DNA of 64,000 nucleotides from Desulfobacterales bacterium (GTDB taxonomy: Bacteria; Desulfobacterota; Desulfobacteria; Desulfobacterales; JAHEIW01), in NCBI GenBank assembly GCA_030066985.1, contig JASJAN010000022.1, forward strand, positions 61,415-125,414, in the 5' to 3' direction. This document shows, one piece after another, positions 26,667 through 36,289 of the stretch (its first letter is position 1; every line of letters begins with the position of its first letter). Made by a program: the position numbers and the translations under genes. Under the pieces are notes generated by a model. That model saw nothing but the letters and a program-made list of their open reading frames with translations, searched no databases and had not been told where the DNA came from.

Positions 26667-28553
26667 ATGAATAAAGACACAATCAGAGAACTGCAAACGA
26701 TCGGAATGCTGTCAGCCATCGATGTTCATTTTGCGGCATTTATCAGTAACTGTTCACCGGATCATGATGCCGACCTATTTTTAGCCGCCGGTTTGGTGAG
26801 CCATGCCACCGGCAGGGGCGATATTTGTCTGGATCTTGAAACGGTTGCCGGTCAGAGACTAGCGAATGACAAGGCGGACACAACCCTGTCAGTGATTTGT
26901 CCGCCGCTGGATGTTTGGTTAGAAAAGTTGAAAGCCAGCCCGGCAATCGGCATCCCCGGTGACATTCGCCCGTTAATTTTGGATCCCCATCATCGGCTCT
27001 ATCTTTACCGATACTGGGAATACGAACAAGCGATTATCCATTCGATTAAACGCAAAACACAGATTCCGCCGCAGGATTTGGAACTTGATCGTCTCAAGGA
27101 AATCCTGCAGCGTTTATTTCCCGAAACCGACCACCAGAAAGTGGATTGGCAAAAAATAGCCGCAGCCGTTGCCTGTTTAAAGCATTTTTGCGTCATCACT
27201 GGCGGTCCCGGAACCGGCAAAACCTTTACGGTCACCAAAGTATTGGCATTGCTGCTTGAACTGCTCGCTGATCAGCGGCCTAACATATATCTGGCAGCCC
27301 CAACCGGCAAAGCCGCTGCTCGCCTCACAGATGCTTTGGAGCAGGCCCGACAACACATGGACTGCAATGAGCAAATCAAAAGCGCATTTCCCTCTGAGGT
27401 GTTCACGATTCACCGCCTGCTCAAACCCATTGAAGGGTCACCGTATTTTCGCCACAATGCAGAAAATCCTTTGCTGGCGGATGCGGTGATTGTGGATGAA
27501 GCTTCCATGGTGGATCTGGCCCTGATGGCCAAATTGCTGCAAGCCATACCTGACAGAGCGCGCTTAATAATCATCGGCGATAAGGATCAATTGGCTTCAG
27601 TTGAAGCCGGTTCGGTGCTGGGGGATATCTGTGATCGCAACGTCATGCACGGTTTTTCAGCCGCGTTTAAAACCCAGTTGCAGAAATGTACCGGTGAAAA
27701 ACTGGATCTGATGGTGCCAACCGCTGATACGGCATTCGGTTTGCAGGATTCCATCGTGGTGCTGCAAAAAAGCTATCGTTTTGCGACCGGCAGCGGCATT
27801 GGCGCCTTGAGCCGGACGATAAACACAGGACAAGTGGATCGCGCCTTAGACATCCTAAAGGACAGCGCTGAAAAATCTCTGGCATGGCAGAAGCTGAGCT
27901 TGGATGCCGATTTGATGGCTGCATTGCCCGAGCAGATTGTCAGCGCTTATCGACCCTGTCTGACGACCCGAGATCCGGCAGAGGCTTTAAGATGTTTGGA
28001 ACATTTTAAAATACTGTGCGCTCTTAATATCGGGCCGCTGGGCGTTGAAACCATCAATTTGCTGGCGGAGCAGATTTTAAGCCGCCACTATTTAATTCAA
28101 CCTCATCCGCATGCGGAAAATCCATGGTATGCGGGACGTCCCGTATTAATTACCCGCAACCGTTATCCACTGGGCTTGTTCAATGGTGACATCGGAATTA
28201 CCCTGCCATTGGATAGTGACACCAGCGGCGAATTGGTCGTTTATTTTCGCGCTCGTGATGGCGGCATCCGTTGGTTTTTGCCGCATCAACTCCCAGCACA
28301 CCAGACGGTGTATGCCATGACCGTCCACAAAAGTCAGGGATCTGAATTTGATGATGTGCTGCTGATTTTGCCGAACAAAGACGTTCCGATCTTAACGCGA
28401 GAACTGATTTACACCGCCCTGACCCGCGCGCGCAAAAAAATCACCATCTGGGGAAAATCGGAGATCCTTCGGAGTGCATTGAATCGCAGAATCCAGCGAA
28501 CTTCAGGTTTGCGGGATGCTTTGTGGGATTTCAGGAAACAGAAGTCAGAATAG
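26667..28553 (+). CDS. recD: Exodeoxyribonuclease V alpha subunit (RecD)
   Basis: The protein has 628 residues, typical of RecD. The N-terminal domain binds RecB/RecC. The helicase core has VITGGPGTGKTFTVTK (Walker A, about residues 176-190), APTGKAAARLTDAL, AVIVDEASMVDLALM, GDKDQLASVEAGSVLGD and MTVHKSQGSEFDDV near the C-terminus. It is the 5'-3' motor of RecBCD. The ribosome-binding site is weak. With recC and recB in the same direction, the window encodes a complete RecBCD enzyme. Confidence 0.95.
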   Translation: MNKDTIRELQTIGMLSAIDVHFAAFISNCSPDHDADLFLAAGLVSHATGRGDICLDLETVAGQRLANDKADTTLSVICPPLDVWLEKLKASPAIGIPGDIRPLILDPHHRLYLYRYWEYEQAIIHSIKRKTQIPPQDLELDRLKEILQRLFPETDHQKVDWQKIAAAVACLKHFCVITGGPGTGKTFTVTKVLALLLELLADQRPNIYLAAPTGKAAARLTDALEQARQHMDCNEQIKSAFPSEVFTIHRLLKPIEGSPYFRHNAENPLLADAVIVDEASMVDLALMAKLLQAIPDRARLIIIGDKDQLASVEAGSVLGDICDRNVMHGFSAAFKTQLQKCTGEKLDLMVPTADTAFGLQDSIVVLQKSYRFATGSGIGALSRTINTGQVDRALDILKDSAEKSLAWQKLSLDADLMAALPEQIVSAYRPCLTTRDPAEALRCLEHFKILCALNIGPLGVETINLLAEQILSRHYLIQPHPHAENPWYAGRPVLITRNRYPLGLFNGDIGITLPLDSDTSGELVVYFRARDGGIRWFLPHQLPAHQTVYAMTVHKSQGSEFDDVLLILPNKDVPILTRELIYTALTRARKKITIWGKSEILRSALNRRIQRTSGLRDALWDFRKQKSE

Positions 28554-28616
28554 GGATGACAGAGGTCAGACGTTAGAGAACAGATGTCAGAAGACCCTTC
28601 TTCGCGCTAATGAGCT

Positions 28617-28706
28617 TCCGTCTTCACTTTTTCAAACTACGCCGCGGCGACTTGTGGGGTCATAGCGCGGAGCGCGAAGCCCCAAGCTCGTTTGAGCGTA
28701 GACGGA
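28617..28706. repeat. 90-bp imperfect palindrome downstream of recD
   Basis: TCCGTCT (28617-28623) pairs with AGACGGA (28700-28706). CAAAC pairs with GTTTG, and CTTGTGGGG with CCCCAAG inside, followed by an apical GCGCGGAGCGCG. It probably ends recD transcription and the convergent small gene, and it is a separate family from the CAGGTGTC repeats. Confidence 0.75.
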
Positions 28707-28715
28707 TCTGCTATC

Positions 28716-28898
28716 TTAAGATCGGCGGGTGCAGGATATGACTTCTTTCAAGACGGTGTGGATTTCTTCCAGATAACTGCAAGTGTGCATGCATTGCGGA
28801 AATAAAGGCCTGTAAGGGCACTCCAGGCAGGGGCTTTTGACGAGGGTGCCGATTTCAAAATCATACTGATAGTTCGGTTTTCGGGCAACTGGATTCAT
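28716..28898 (-). CDS. Small Cys-rich protein, unknown function
   Basis: The protein has 60 residues from the ATG at 28898; a TTG at 28928 would add ten residues. Five cysteines lie in the second half: SPCLECPYRPLFPQCMHTC and a later ISC. The pattern C-x2-C-x8-C-x3-C suggests a zinc knuckle or small iron-sulfur site. No signal peptide is seen. The neighbours are recD (convergent) and the ADP-forming CoA ligase (upstream, same strand). I recall similar short proteins in sulfate reducers but cannot name a family. The start is uncertain. Confidence 0.55.
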   Translation of the reverse strand: MNPVARKPNYQYDFEIGTLVKSPCLECPYRPLFPQCMHTCSYLEEIHTVLKEVISCTRRS

Positions 28899-28928
28899 TT
28901 GATGAACTTTTGCGATATTGATATTCAA

Positions 28929-29090
28929 ATGCTACAAGGGTGATCAAAACATAAAGAAGCGGCACCATATCACAAGCAAAATGGCTGTACAAGTCAAAAT
29001 TTTATCTCAAGTATTAATTTATATATAAATTATAACTAATTTTAATCATTAAAATTATCTTTGTATCTTACGTGAGACTTTCACTTATCT
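28929..29090. other. AT-rich spacer with AATTTTAAT palindrome
   Basis: AATTTTAAT (29038-29046) and ATTAAAATT (29048-29056) form a perfect palindrome about 35 bases past the CoA ligase stop codon. The stem is weak because it is all A/T, so its role as a terminator is doubtful. Confidence 0.4.
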
Positions 29091-31277
29091 TCACACATCT
29101 CGACTCAAAAACCTTTGATACTGCACCATCTTGGCAAATGCGCCTACCGCACGCTCGGGTGTGGAGAAAAATACACCCTTGTAAGGGCGGTCTTGATGCG
29201 GATAAACGGTCTGGTGTTTCTCATCCGGCAGCATGCTGACCCCTATAACAGGCTTTTGATAGGTTTCCATCAGATCGATGATCTGGACGATGTAATCCTT
29301 TTCAAATTTTTTAAATTCGGCGTGTATTTTTTCGATAACATCAGCAGAATACGTCGGATCGGCCTTTAACACTGCTGCCCCGTGACTTTTCATTACCTGT
29401 CGACGGCCAACAATGCCCAGGTTAATCACTGCATCACAGCCGTCCCATTTGAGCAACAAATCCAGAACGGCCATGGGGATTGTTGGATCGCGCTCACCAA
29501 CCAAATCAATGGGATTAGAGCGGCTCCAATACGGCGGCAGGATTTGGTCAATGGCCTTGATGATGTCCGGGGAAAGCGCAATTACATCGAGGCCATAATG
29601 CGCGCACAGGTCAGCAGTGACGACCCCCCAGCCGCCGCCTAGTGTCATGATGGCGACGCGACTGCCTTTGGGCAGGGGCAACGATGAAAATGCGGCCCCC
29701 AAATCGAGTAACTCCATGGGCACATCGACCTTTACAATACCGGCCTGGCGACATACCGCATCAAATACCCGTTTATCGGTGGTCAGGGCGCCGGTGTGAC
29801 TGGCAGCGGCTCTTTTGCCCGCTTGACTCTCACCGCCTTTAAGAAGCACGATGGGCTTTTTCCGCCCCACCCGGCGTGCGCCTTCAAAAAATCGACGTCC
29901 GTTTTTAACGCTTTCTATATAGAGCACGGCGGTGCGCGTCAGGGTGTCAACCTCCAGTCCATCCAGATAATCTTCGATGCACATCATGGCTTCATTGCCG
30001 GATCCGCAGAAGCCACGAATCCCGATACCCTGTTGCTCGGCAAAGGCCAGTAGCTGCACGCCCATATTACCGGATTGTGAAACCATGGTAGTTGATCCTG
30101 CTCTGGGCTTGGCGGGAAAACCGGTGCAGTAAAAATGAATGTGCGGATTGCAAATTCCCATGGTGTTGGGGCCTAGGATGAGAATGTCAGCTTTGCGGGC
30201 GGCCGCCACCAATTTAGCTTCCAATTGTTTTCCGGTTTCTCCGGTTTCGCCAAAGCCCGAGGTGATCAACAACATGTTTTTGATGCCTTTTTGCTTCAGT
30301 TGGGGAATGAGGTCCAGCACCAAGAAGGACGGAATGGTCACTACTGCCAGATCAACCGGGTCCGGTATATCGCTGACGCTGGGATACGTTTTGCGACCGG
30401 CAATGGTTTCTGTGTTGGGATTAACGAGAAACACCTGGCCTTCATATCCGCCGCTGATGGTGTTTGCCATCAACATGTGGCCCCATTTGCCCATTTGGGC
30501 CGAAGCGCCTACAAAAGCAATTGATTTGGGATAAAAAATAGCTCCAATGGCATCCGGGGAAACAGGCGGCGGTAACAGCTGTTCCTTTTCGGTCTTGCTT
30601 CCGAGCACCACCAAAGCATCAACCGCCCAGAGTCGGCCGTCGGAAGACGCCAGCAGTGGATTGATATCGATCTCTGCAATGTGAGGAAACTCAATTGCGA
30701 TGCGGGACAGCCCAATAAGGGTTTGTATAATCTGCTGACGATTAATTGCCTGCTCTCCGCGAAAAGGGCCCAGAAATGCGCTGGCACGAATTTCACCCAG
30801 CATTTCGCTTGCGTCGGTTTCGTTGATCGGGGCCAGGCGAAAACTGACATCCGCCAATGCTTCCGTAAACACCCCGCCAATACCAAACATGATAACCGGC
30901 CCAAATTGCGGGTCACGAAACAAACCGGCCACCAGCTCTCGCTGGCCTTGGATTTGCGGCTGGACGACAAACCCCTCCAAATCATCTCCTGCCGCTGCTC
31001 GGATGGCCGCCAGCGCTTTTTGAACCGCCTTCTGATGGCTCAGGTTTAAATGCACCAGCCCCCGCTCGGTTTTATGCGCCAACGCAGAACCCAGCCCTTT
31101 GACCACTACCGGGAAGCCAAATGCGTCAGCTGCTTTAAGGGCTTCCTTATCATCCAGTGCCATCGTTTCCGGTACCACCGGCACATTGAATTCATTCAGA
31201 AGACACTTGGCCTCAACTTCATTCATCTCATTTTTGGCTTTATTTTTGATAGCGGACCGCAAAACCGAAATATCCAT
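29091..31277 (-). CDS. ADP-forming acetyl/acyl-CoA synthetase, fused with ATP-grasp domain first
   Basis: The protein has 728 residues. Residues 1 to about 225 are the ATP-grasp beta-type part: VVVKGLGSALAHKTERGLV with its family His, and IAEIDINPLLAS. Residues from about 245 are the alpha-type part: IAFVGASAQMGKWGHM (CoA binding), VSQSGNMGVQLLAF, and the phosphohistidine in AASHTGALTTD. It makes ATP from acyl-CoA, or the reverse, by substrate-level phosphorylation. Well-known fused enzymes usually have the alpha part first, so the order is reversed here. AGGAG precedes the ATG. It is monocistronic by position. Confidence 0.92.
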   Translation of the reverse strand: MDISVLRSAIKNKAKNEMNEVEAKCLLNEFNVPVVPETMALDDKEALKAADAFGFPVVVKGLGSALAHKTERGLVHLNLSHQKAVQKALAAIRAAAGDDLEGFVVQPQIQGQRELVAGLFRDPQFGPVIMFGIGGVFTEALADVSFRLAPINETDASEMLGEIRASAFLGPFRGEQAINRQQIIQTLIGLSRIAIEFPHIAEIDINPLLASSDGRLWAVDALVVLGSKTEKEQLLPPPVSPDAIGAIFYPKSIAFVGASAQMGKWGHMLMANTISGGYEGQVFLVNPNTETIAGRKTYPSVSDIPDPVDLAVVTIPSFLVLDLIPQLKQKGIKNMLLITSGFGETGETGKQLEAKLVAAARKADILILGPNTMGICNPHIHFYCTGFPAKPRAGSTTMVSQSGNMGVQLLAFAEQQGIGIRGFCGSGNEAMMCIEDYLDGLEVDTLTRTAVLYIESVKNGRRFFEGARRVGRKKPIVLLKGGESQAGKRAAASHTGALTTDKRVFDAVCRQAGIVKVDVPMELLDLGAAFSSLPLPKGSRVAIMTLGGGWGVVTADLCAHYGLDVIALSPDIIKAIDQILPPYWSRSNPIDLVGERDPTIPMAVLDLLLKWDGCDAVINLGIVGRRQVMKSHGAAVLKADPTYSADVIEKIHAEFKKFEKDYIVQIIDLMETYQKPVIGVSMLPDEKHQTVYPHQDRPYKGVFFSTPERAVGAFAKMVQYQRFLSRDV

Positions 31278-31525
31278 AGGAATTTTCTCCTGATCTGATA
31301 CCGCTTCCTTTTAACGCAAAGGTACTGAAAATGAAGCTAAATGACTTACTTTATACGGCTTAACAGTCGCGGGTCAAGTATTATGGAACGTTGACAAGAT
31401 TGGCCCATATGGATAAAATTATGCCTTGAAATACAGAATCGGTTGCGGCGGCTGTCCGAGACCACCTGCAATCACCCATTATTGCAATGCGCTGCTCTCC
31501 GACATGATTAAAGGACCGTTTGCCT
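31278..31525. other. Divergent spacer between the CoA ligase and the DUF4388 gene
   Basis: This spacer of about 250 bases should hold promoters for both divergent genes. AAGGA at 31511 serves the DUF4388 gene. No other element was recognised. Confidence 0.4.
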
Positions 31526-32737
31526 ATGGCGTTATCCGGTAATTTCGAAACATTTGATTTAAACAGTATTTTTCAGCTATTGAGCGATGATCAGAAGACC
31601 GGTGTGCTGAAGGTTCGCAATGAAGATAAAGAGATCCGAATTTATATGAAAGACGGGGAAATCATTTACGCAACCGGATCCCACAAAAAAGATCGCCTGG
31701 GCAAAGTTCTCATCGAGCAGGATATCATCAGCCCGCAAAGACTTAAAGATACAATCCAGCAGCAGATTGAATTTCTCATATTCAACTTGTTTTTATGGAA
31801 CCAAGGCGAATTTGAATATGAAGATGCAGCGCTCAACACCAAAGGGATGATTGTCGCTAGAATTAATGTGGTCAGCCTGCTGCTTGAGGCCTCCCGCAAA
31901 ATAGACGAAATAGCGGTACTGAAGAAACAAATCCCCAGCGATATGCTCGTTTATCGTTTGACCGGTAAAATCAGTGGCAAAGATAATGATCAAGTGACTT
32001 TGACTGCTGCCGAACTGAGGATCATGGGTCTGGTTGACGGGCATCGTTCTCTTCGGCAAGTGATCCGGGACGGTGGCTTTGATGAATATTCCGGCTACAA
32101 AACCGTCTATTCATTGCTTTCATCCGGTCTTATTGAGCAAAAAACCGACGAACCAGCAATGGCATCGGCAAAGCAACATGAAAAAGAACAAAAACAAAAA
32201 TCTAGGGATTACGCAGCCATCATCACAGTTTACCACGGAATCCTCCAAATATTATTTCGCAACATTGAAGGTGAACTCGGAAACGAGGCGTTGGTAATTT
32301 TTGACCAATCCAAACAGGTCAGCGCCTGCCAGCCCTATTACATATTCCGTAACTTACAACCGAATCACAGCGTTGACATTAATGTCCGTAAAATTTCGCA
32401 AGAACTAAACGTCATACCGAACTATCAAGATGCCTGCCAGGTACTCATTAAGAGTTTCAATGAATTTTTGTTGAATATCCTGTCAAAAGTCCAAGATCTG
32501 TTAGGCCCCAAGATGGTACAACTTATCATACAGGATATTGACACAGCACTGCCGGGCGGCAAAACCGATCAAGCCCGCATCGGCGATGGTGAGCACGCCA
32601 TCAGTGAGATAAAACTGGCCCTGTCCAGGGCACAAAAACATATCAGCTCTAAACAAAAACCATGGATGAAGATTTGCCCTGATCGAGGTCTGTCGGCACA
32701 GCTAACGGCCGGCAATTCTGGCGCCGCCATAAGCTAA
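31526..32737 (+). CDS. DUF4388-domain protein
   Basis: The protein has 403 residues from the ATG at 31526, which has AAGGA ten bases upstream; a TTG at 31520 is less likely. The N-terminal 100 residues (LSGNFETFDLNSIFQLLSDD through WNQGEFEYED) are a PatA-N-terminal/DUF4388 domain, common in gliding and two-component proteins of Myxococcota and Desulfobacterota. A winged-helix-like stretch near 165-215 (MGLVDGHRSLRQVIRDGG) follows. The last 180 residues have no recognisable domain. It is probably cytoplasmic and a signalling scaffold. A second DUF4388 gene lies at 40364. Confidence 0.8.
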   Translation: MALSGNFETFDLNSIFQLLSDDQKTGVLKVRNEDKEIRIYMKDGEIIYATGSHKKDRLGKVLIEQDIISPQRLKDTIQQQIEFLIFNLFLWNQGEFEYEDAALNTKGMIVARINVVSLLLEASRKIDEIAVLKKQIPSDMLVYRLTGKISGKDNDQVTLTAAELRIMGLVDGHRSLRQVIRDGGFDEYSGYKTVYSLLSSGLIEQKTDEPAMASAKQHEKEQKQKSRDYAAIITVYHGILQILFRNIEGELGNEALVIFDQSKQVSACQPYYIFRNLQPNHSVDINVRKISQELNVIPNYQDACQVLIKSFNEFLLNILSKVQDLLGPKMVQLIIQDIDTALPGGKTDQARIGDGEHAISEIKLALSRAQKHISSKQKPWMKICPDRGLSAQLTAGNSGAAIS

Positions 32738-32977
32738 AAACGACAGGGCAGTTGTTCGAAATAAGGCTTGGAGGGTGAAAAGGATGTTTTCTTCAAGATA
32801 GGGATCCAATAAAAGCACATAATCGCCCAAAAACATGAGCACAACAGTGATTAAAATCAAATTGATCACATCTTCGACCTTGCCGCCTGAATATTTGACT
32901 CTGGCCTTGTTAAAGGCCGCTATAATCAATACATAAATAAATAGGGTCATAACCAGAATCGTGATTTTTGCTGACAT
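32702..32977 (-). CDS. Small three-helix membrane protein
   Basis: The protein has 91 residues from the ATG at 32977, chosen because GAGGA lies seven bases upstream; an earlier start at 33016 adds 13 hydrophilic residues. Three hydrophobic segments are clear: ITILVMTLFIYVLIIAAF, VINLILITVVLMFLGDYVLL and a third ending LSFLAYGGARI. Its 3' end overlaps the end of the DUF4388 gene by 36 bases on the opposite strand. I do not recognise a family. Confidence 0.65.
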   Translation of the reverse strand: MSAKITILVMTLFIYVLIIAAFNKARVKYSGGKVEDVINLILITVVLMFLGDYVLLLDPYLEENILFTLQALFRTTALSFLAYGGARIAGR

Positions 32978-33244
32978 AGCGTTGTCCTCAACCTTGGCGT
33001 TAAGTCCTTTTGGCAAACAGACTCAGATCAAAAGGTGGATCGATGCTTACCATATCGGCATGCTCGCACGATTCTTAAATAGTTTTTCCCATCTGCTTTA
33101 CCGACCAATGCGAATGTGTTATTTAGATAACCAACTAATATACATACAATATTCAATTTGTGAACCTTAAACCCACATGATCGTAGCGTTGAGCAGCTTT
33201 AAAGTGTCTGCAAAACCAACCATACGCATGTAAAGGAGTCAAGG

Positions 33245-33712
33245 ATGCGGGTGGGAATCGGATATGATATTCACCGTCTGGTGGAAGGGCGTCCGCTGAT
33301 ATTGGGCGGCGTTTCGATTGCGTATGAAAAGGGCTTGCTGGGCCATTCAGATGCCGATGTGCTGGTGCATGCTGTCTGTGATGCCTTGCTGGGTGCCGCT
33401 GGCTTGGGAGACATCGGAATTCATTTTCCAGACAGCGATCCCCAGTACAAAGACATCTCCAGTCTGAAACTGCTATCCGCGACCTGCCAACTGTTAACAG
33501 CTGAGGGGTTTCGGATTCTCAATCTTGATGCCACCTTATTTGCCGAAGCGCCAAAGCTCGCCCCCCACCGTCAGAAAATGCAAGCCATATTGTCCCAAAC
33601 AATGAACATCAAACCAAATGAGGTTAATATCAAAGCAACGACCACAGAAGGTTTAGGGGTGATCGGCAAAGGGGAGGGCATCGGCGCGATGTGCATTGCC
33701 TTGATTGATTAA
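33245..33712 (+). CDS. ispF: 2-C-methyl-D-erythritol 2,4-cyclodiphosphate synthase
   Basis: The 155-residue length is typical. The N-terminal metal ligands are in GIGYDIHRLVEGRPLILGG (DxH). HSDADVLVHAVCDALLGAAG and LGDIGIHFPDSD follow, and the C-terminal nucleotide-binding KATTTEGLGVIGKGEGIG is intact. It works in the MEP isoprenoid pathway, to which dxs at 49266 also belongs. AAGGAG lies six bases before the ATG. ispD is not next to it. Confidence 0.97.
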   Translation: MRVGIGYDIHRLVEGRPLILGGVSIAYEKGLLGHSDADVLVHAVCDALLGAAGLGDIGIHFPDSDPQYKDISSLKLLSATCQLLTAEGFRILNLDATLFAEAPKLAPHRQKMQAILSQTMNIKPNEVNIKATTTEGLGVIGKGEGIGAMCIALID

Positions 33713-34087
33713 ATTGACTGATTACAATAGCAGTTGTTGTTATGACCTTTTAGCGTAGCATGGCCTAATGGAATGATGGCGATTTGCCCATTAAATTTGG
33801 CGATCAATAATAGTAAGTATATTAATTATAAATAGTTTTTTATAAAATGTTAATCTTTTAATTTAAAATATAAACGGCTAAAAAAATCACGTGGTTAACA
33901 CCGATGCACCCGTCAGTATATTGAGCCACCTTCCATTAAAACAGAAGAAAGCAGCACTCAGCAACTGTTAGGCTTTTTGACCATTGTTCCAGCAGACCAA
34001 TATTCCATTATTCCATGCAAATTGTCTAAAACCAATTTCGTCGATAAACTCTTATTTTAAGGCTATTTTTAAAATCCATTTTTGGCT
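33713..34087. other. AT-rich spacer between ispF and uvrB
   Basis: This spacer of about 375 bases is strongly AT-rich around 33810-33880, which may hold a promoter for uvrB. I see no LexA-type operator that I would trust, and no RNA or protein gene. Confidence 0.4.
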
Positions 34088-36082
34088 ATGACCGCTTTCA
34101 AACTCGTTTCCAATTTTAAACCGACCGGGGATCAACCCCAGGCCATTGATGCGCTCAGTCACAATTTAAAGAACGGCAAGCGGCACAATGTGCTTTTGGG
34201 CGTAACCGGCTCGGGCAAAACATTTACAGTGGCCAATGTGATTGATAGAATCAACAAGCCAACCCTCGTGCTAGCGCCAAATAAAACCCTGGCAGCTCAG
34301 CTGTATAACGAGTTTAAGCAGTTGTTTCCGGAAAACGCGGTTGAATATTTTGTCAGCTATTATGATTATTATCAGCCCGAAGCCTATATTCCTTCCACAG
34401 ACACCTATATTCAGAAAGATTCATCTATCAATGACATGATCGATAAGCTGCGCCATTCCGCTACCCGCTCAGTGCTGTCACGCAGAGACATTGTGGTGGT
34501 TGCCAGTGTCTCTTGCATTTTTGGTCTGGGCGCACCGGAAGACTATTTGGCCATGCGGGTGGATATTGAAACCGATATGGAATTTTCGCGGGACACCCTT
34601 CTATATGACCTGATCTCAATGCATTATGAACGCAACGATGTTGATTTTTACCGAGGTGTTTTCCGGGTGCGCGGTGACCGCGTTGAGATATTTCCAGCCT
34701 ATGAAGAAGACCAAGCGATTCGAATCGATTTTTTTGGTGATCAAGTTGAAAACATTGCTCTAATCGATGCGCTCAGAGGAAAGGTAATCAAGCATTTGAA
34801 GCGGATGACCATTTTTCCGGCCAGCCATTATGTTACCTCCAAAGTCACCCGTAAAAAAGCAATTGACACGATTTTAGCGGAACTCAAGCAGCGAATCCAA
34901 TATTTTAGAAATGAAAAAAAGCTGATCGAAGCCCAGCGCATTGAAGAGCGGACTCATTTTGATTTGGAAATGATGCAGGAGCTCGGTTACTGCCATGGTA
35001 TTGAAAACTATTCCCGTCACCTGACCGGAAGAAAACCCGGCGCACCGCCGCCGACATTGCTCAGTTATTTTCCAAAGGATTATTTACTGATCATCGATGA
35101 AAGTCACATTGCGATTCCCCAGTTGCGCGGAATGTACCGCGGCGACCGTTCGCGAAAAGAAACCCTGGTTGAATATGGTTTTCGACTGCCGTCAGCGCTG
35201 GACAACCGACCGCTCAAATTTGAAGAATCGCGACAACGGATGTCGCAGGTGGTATACGTTTCAGCTACGCCGGCGGAATATGAGCTCACGCACGCCAAAG
35301 ATGCAGTGATTGAATTGATCGTTCGCCCGACCGGACTGATCGATCCGGAAGTGATGGTTCGCAGCGCTCAAAACCAGGTAGATGATCTTTATGAAGAAAT
35401 CTTAATCCGTCAAAAACATGATGAAAGGGTTCTGGTCACGACCTTGACCAAACGAATGGCGGAAGACCTAACCGAATATTATTCTGACCTGGGCGTTCGT
35501 GTTCGTTATTTGCATTCAGACATCAACACGCTTGAACGCATGGATATTATTCAAGAACTGCGACTGGGCAAATTTGATGTTTTGGTGGGTATTAATCTGT
35601 TGCGCGAAGGTTTAGACATACCTGAGGTGTCGCTGGTGGCTATCTTAGATGCCGACAAGGAAGGATTTTTGCGATCAAATCGATCATTGATTCAAACTTT
35701 CGGCCGAGCTGCCCGAAATGCTGAAGGAGCGGTGATTTTATATGCGGATACGGTCACAAACTCCATGCGCCAGGCCATGGACGAAACCCAGCGCCGAAGG
35801 AAAATACAGCATGCTTACAACAAACGACATCACATCACGCCGCAAACCATTCGCAAGGAGGTGACTCAGATTTTCGATTTCGCCAAAGAAGCTGAGACAA
35901 TCCCCAAATATGAGGTAGCAGACGAGGTCACGGAGTATAAGTCTTTGGATGATATTGATGCCGTCATTGAATCTCTAGAAAGTAAAATGCGCGCAGCGGC
36001 TCAGGAACTGGAATTTGAAAGGGCCGCGGCATTGCGCGACCAGATCCAAAGATTGAAAAAATTGGTGATCCTTGAGATTTGA
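34088..36082 (+). CDS. uvrB: UvrABC excinuclease subunit B
   Basis: The protein has 664 residues from the ATG at 34088; a TTG at 34082 is in frame. The damage-verification helicase shows [14 protein letters not shown] (Walker A), [20 protein letters not shown] (beta-hairpin region), [17 protein letters not shown] and ATPAEYE. Motifs V and VI are in [16 protein letters not shown] and QTFGRAARN. The C-terminal UVR motif ([17 protein letters not shown]) binds UvrC. It works in nucleotide excision repair. uvrC follows after 207 bases; no uvrA is in the window. Confidence 0.98.
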   Translation: MTAFKLVSNFKPTGDQPQAIDALSHNLKNGKRHNVLLGVTGSGKTFTVANVIDRINKPTLVLAPNKTLAAQLYNEFKQLFPENAVEYFVSYYDYYQPEAYIPSTDTYIQKDSSINDMIDKLRHSATRSVLSRRDIVVVASVSCIFGLGAPEDYLAMRVDIETDMEFSRDTLLYDLISMHYERNDVDFYRGVFRVRGDRVEIFPAYEEDQAIRIDFFGDQVENIALIDALRGKVIKHLKRMTIFPASHYVTSKVTRKKAIDTILAELKQRIQYFRNEKKLIEAQRIEERTHFDLEMMQELGYCHGIENYSRHLTGRKPGAPPPTLLSYFPKDYLLIIDESHIAIPQLRGMYRGDRSRKETLVEYGFRLPSALDNRPLKFEESRQRMSQVVYVSATPAEYELTHAKDAVIELIVRPTGLIDPEVMVRSAQNQVDDLYEEILIRQKHDERVLVTTLTKRMAEDLTEYYSDLGVRVRYLHSDINTLERMDIIQELRLGKFDVLVGINLLREGLDIPEVSLVAILDADKEGFLRSNRSLIQTFGRAARNAEGAVILYADTVTNSMRQAMDETQRRRKIQHAYNKRHHITPQTIRKEVTQIFDFAKEAETIPKYEVADEVTEYKSLDDIDAVIESLESKMRAAAQELEFERAAALRDQIQRLKKLVILEI

Positions 36083-36289
36083 GAGCACCCGGCTAAAAAA
36101 ATGCACTCTAAACTGCCTAAAATGAATTTAAGGTTGATGCCATCTCAAACACTACAAAGCCGCCAGAACCCATGATGTATGCCTCCTATTTTCCCGCTGG
36201 GCGTGTTTGGGCGATGTGTAACAGCAAATTGGATTCATTCCGTTTTAAAATCAAAGGCATTTAAGACACTTTAGCTTCAGTTTTGGAAA

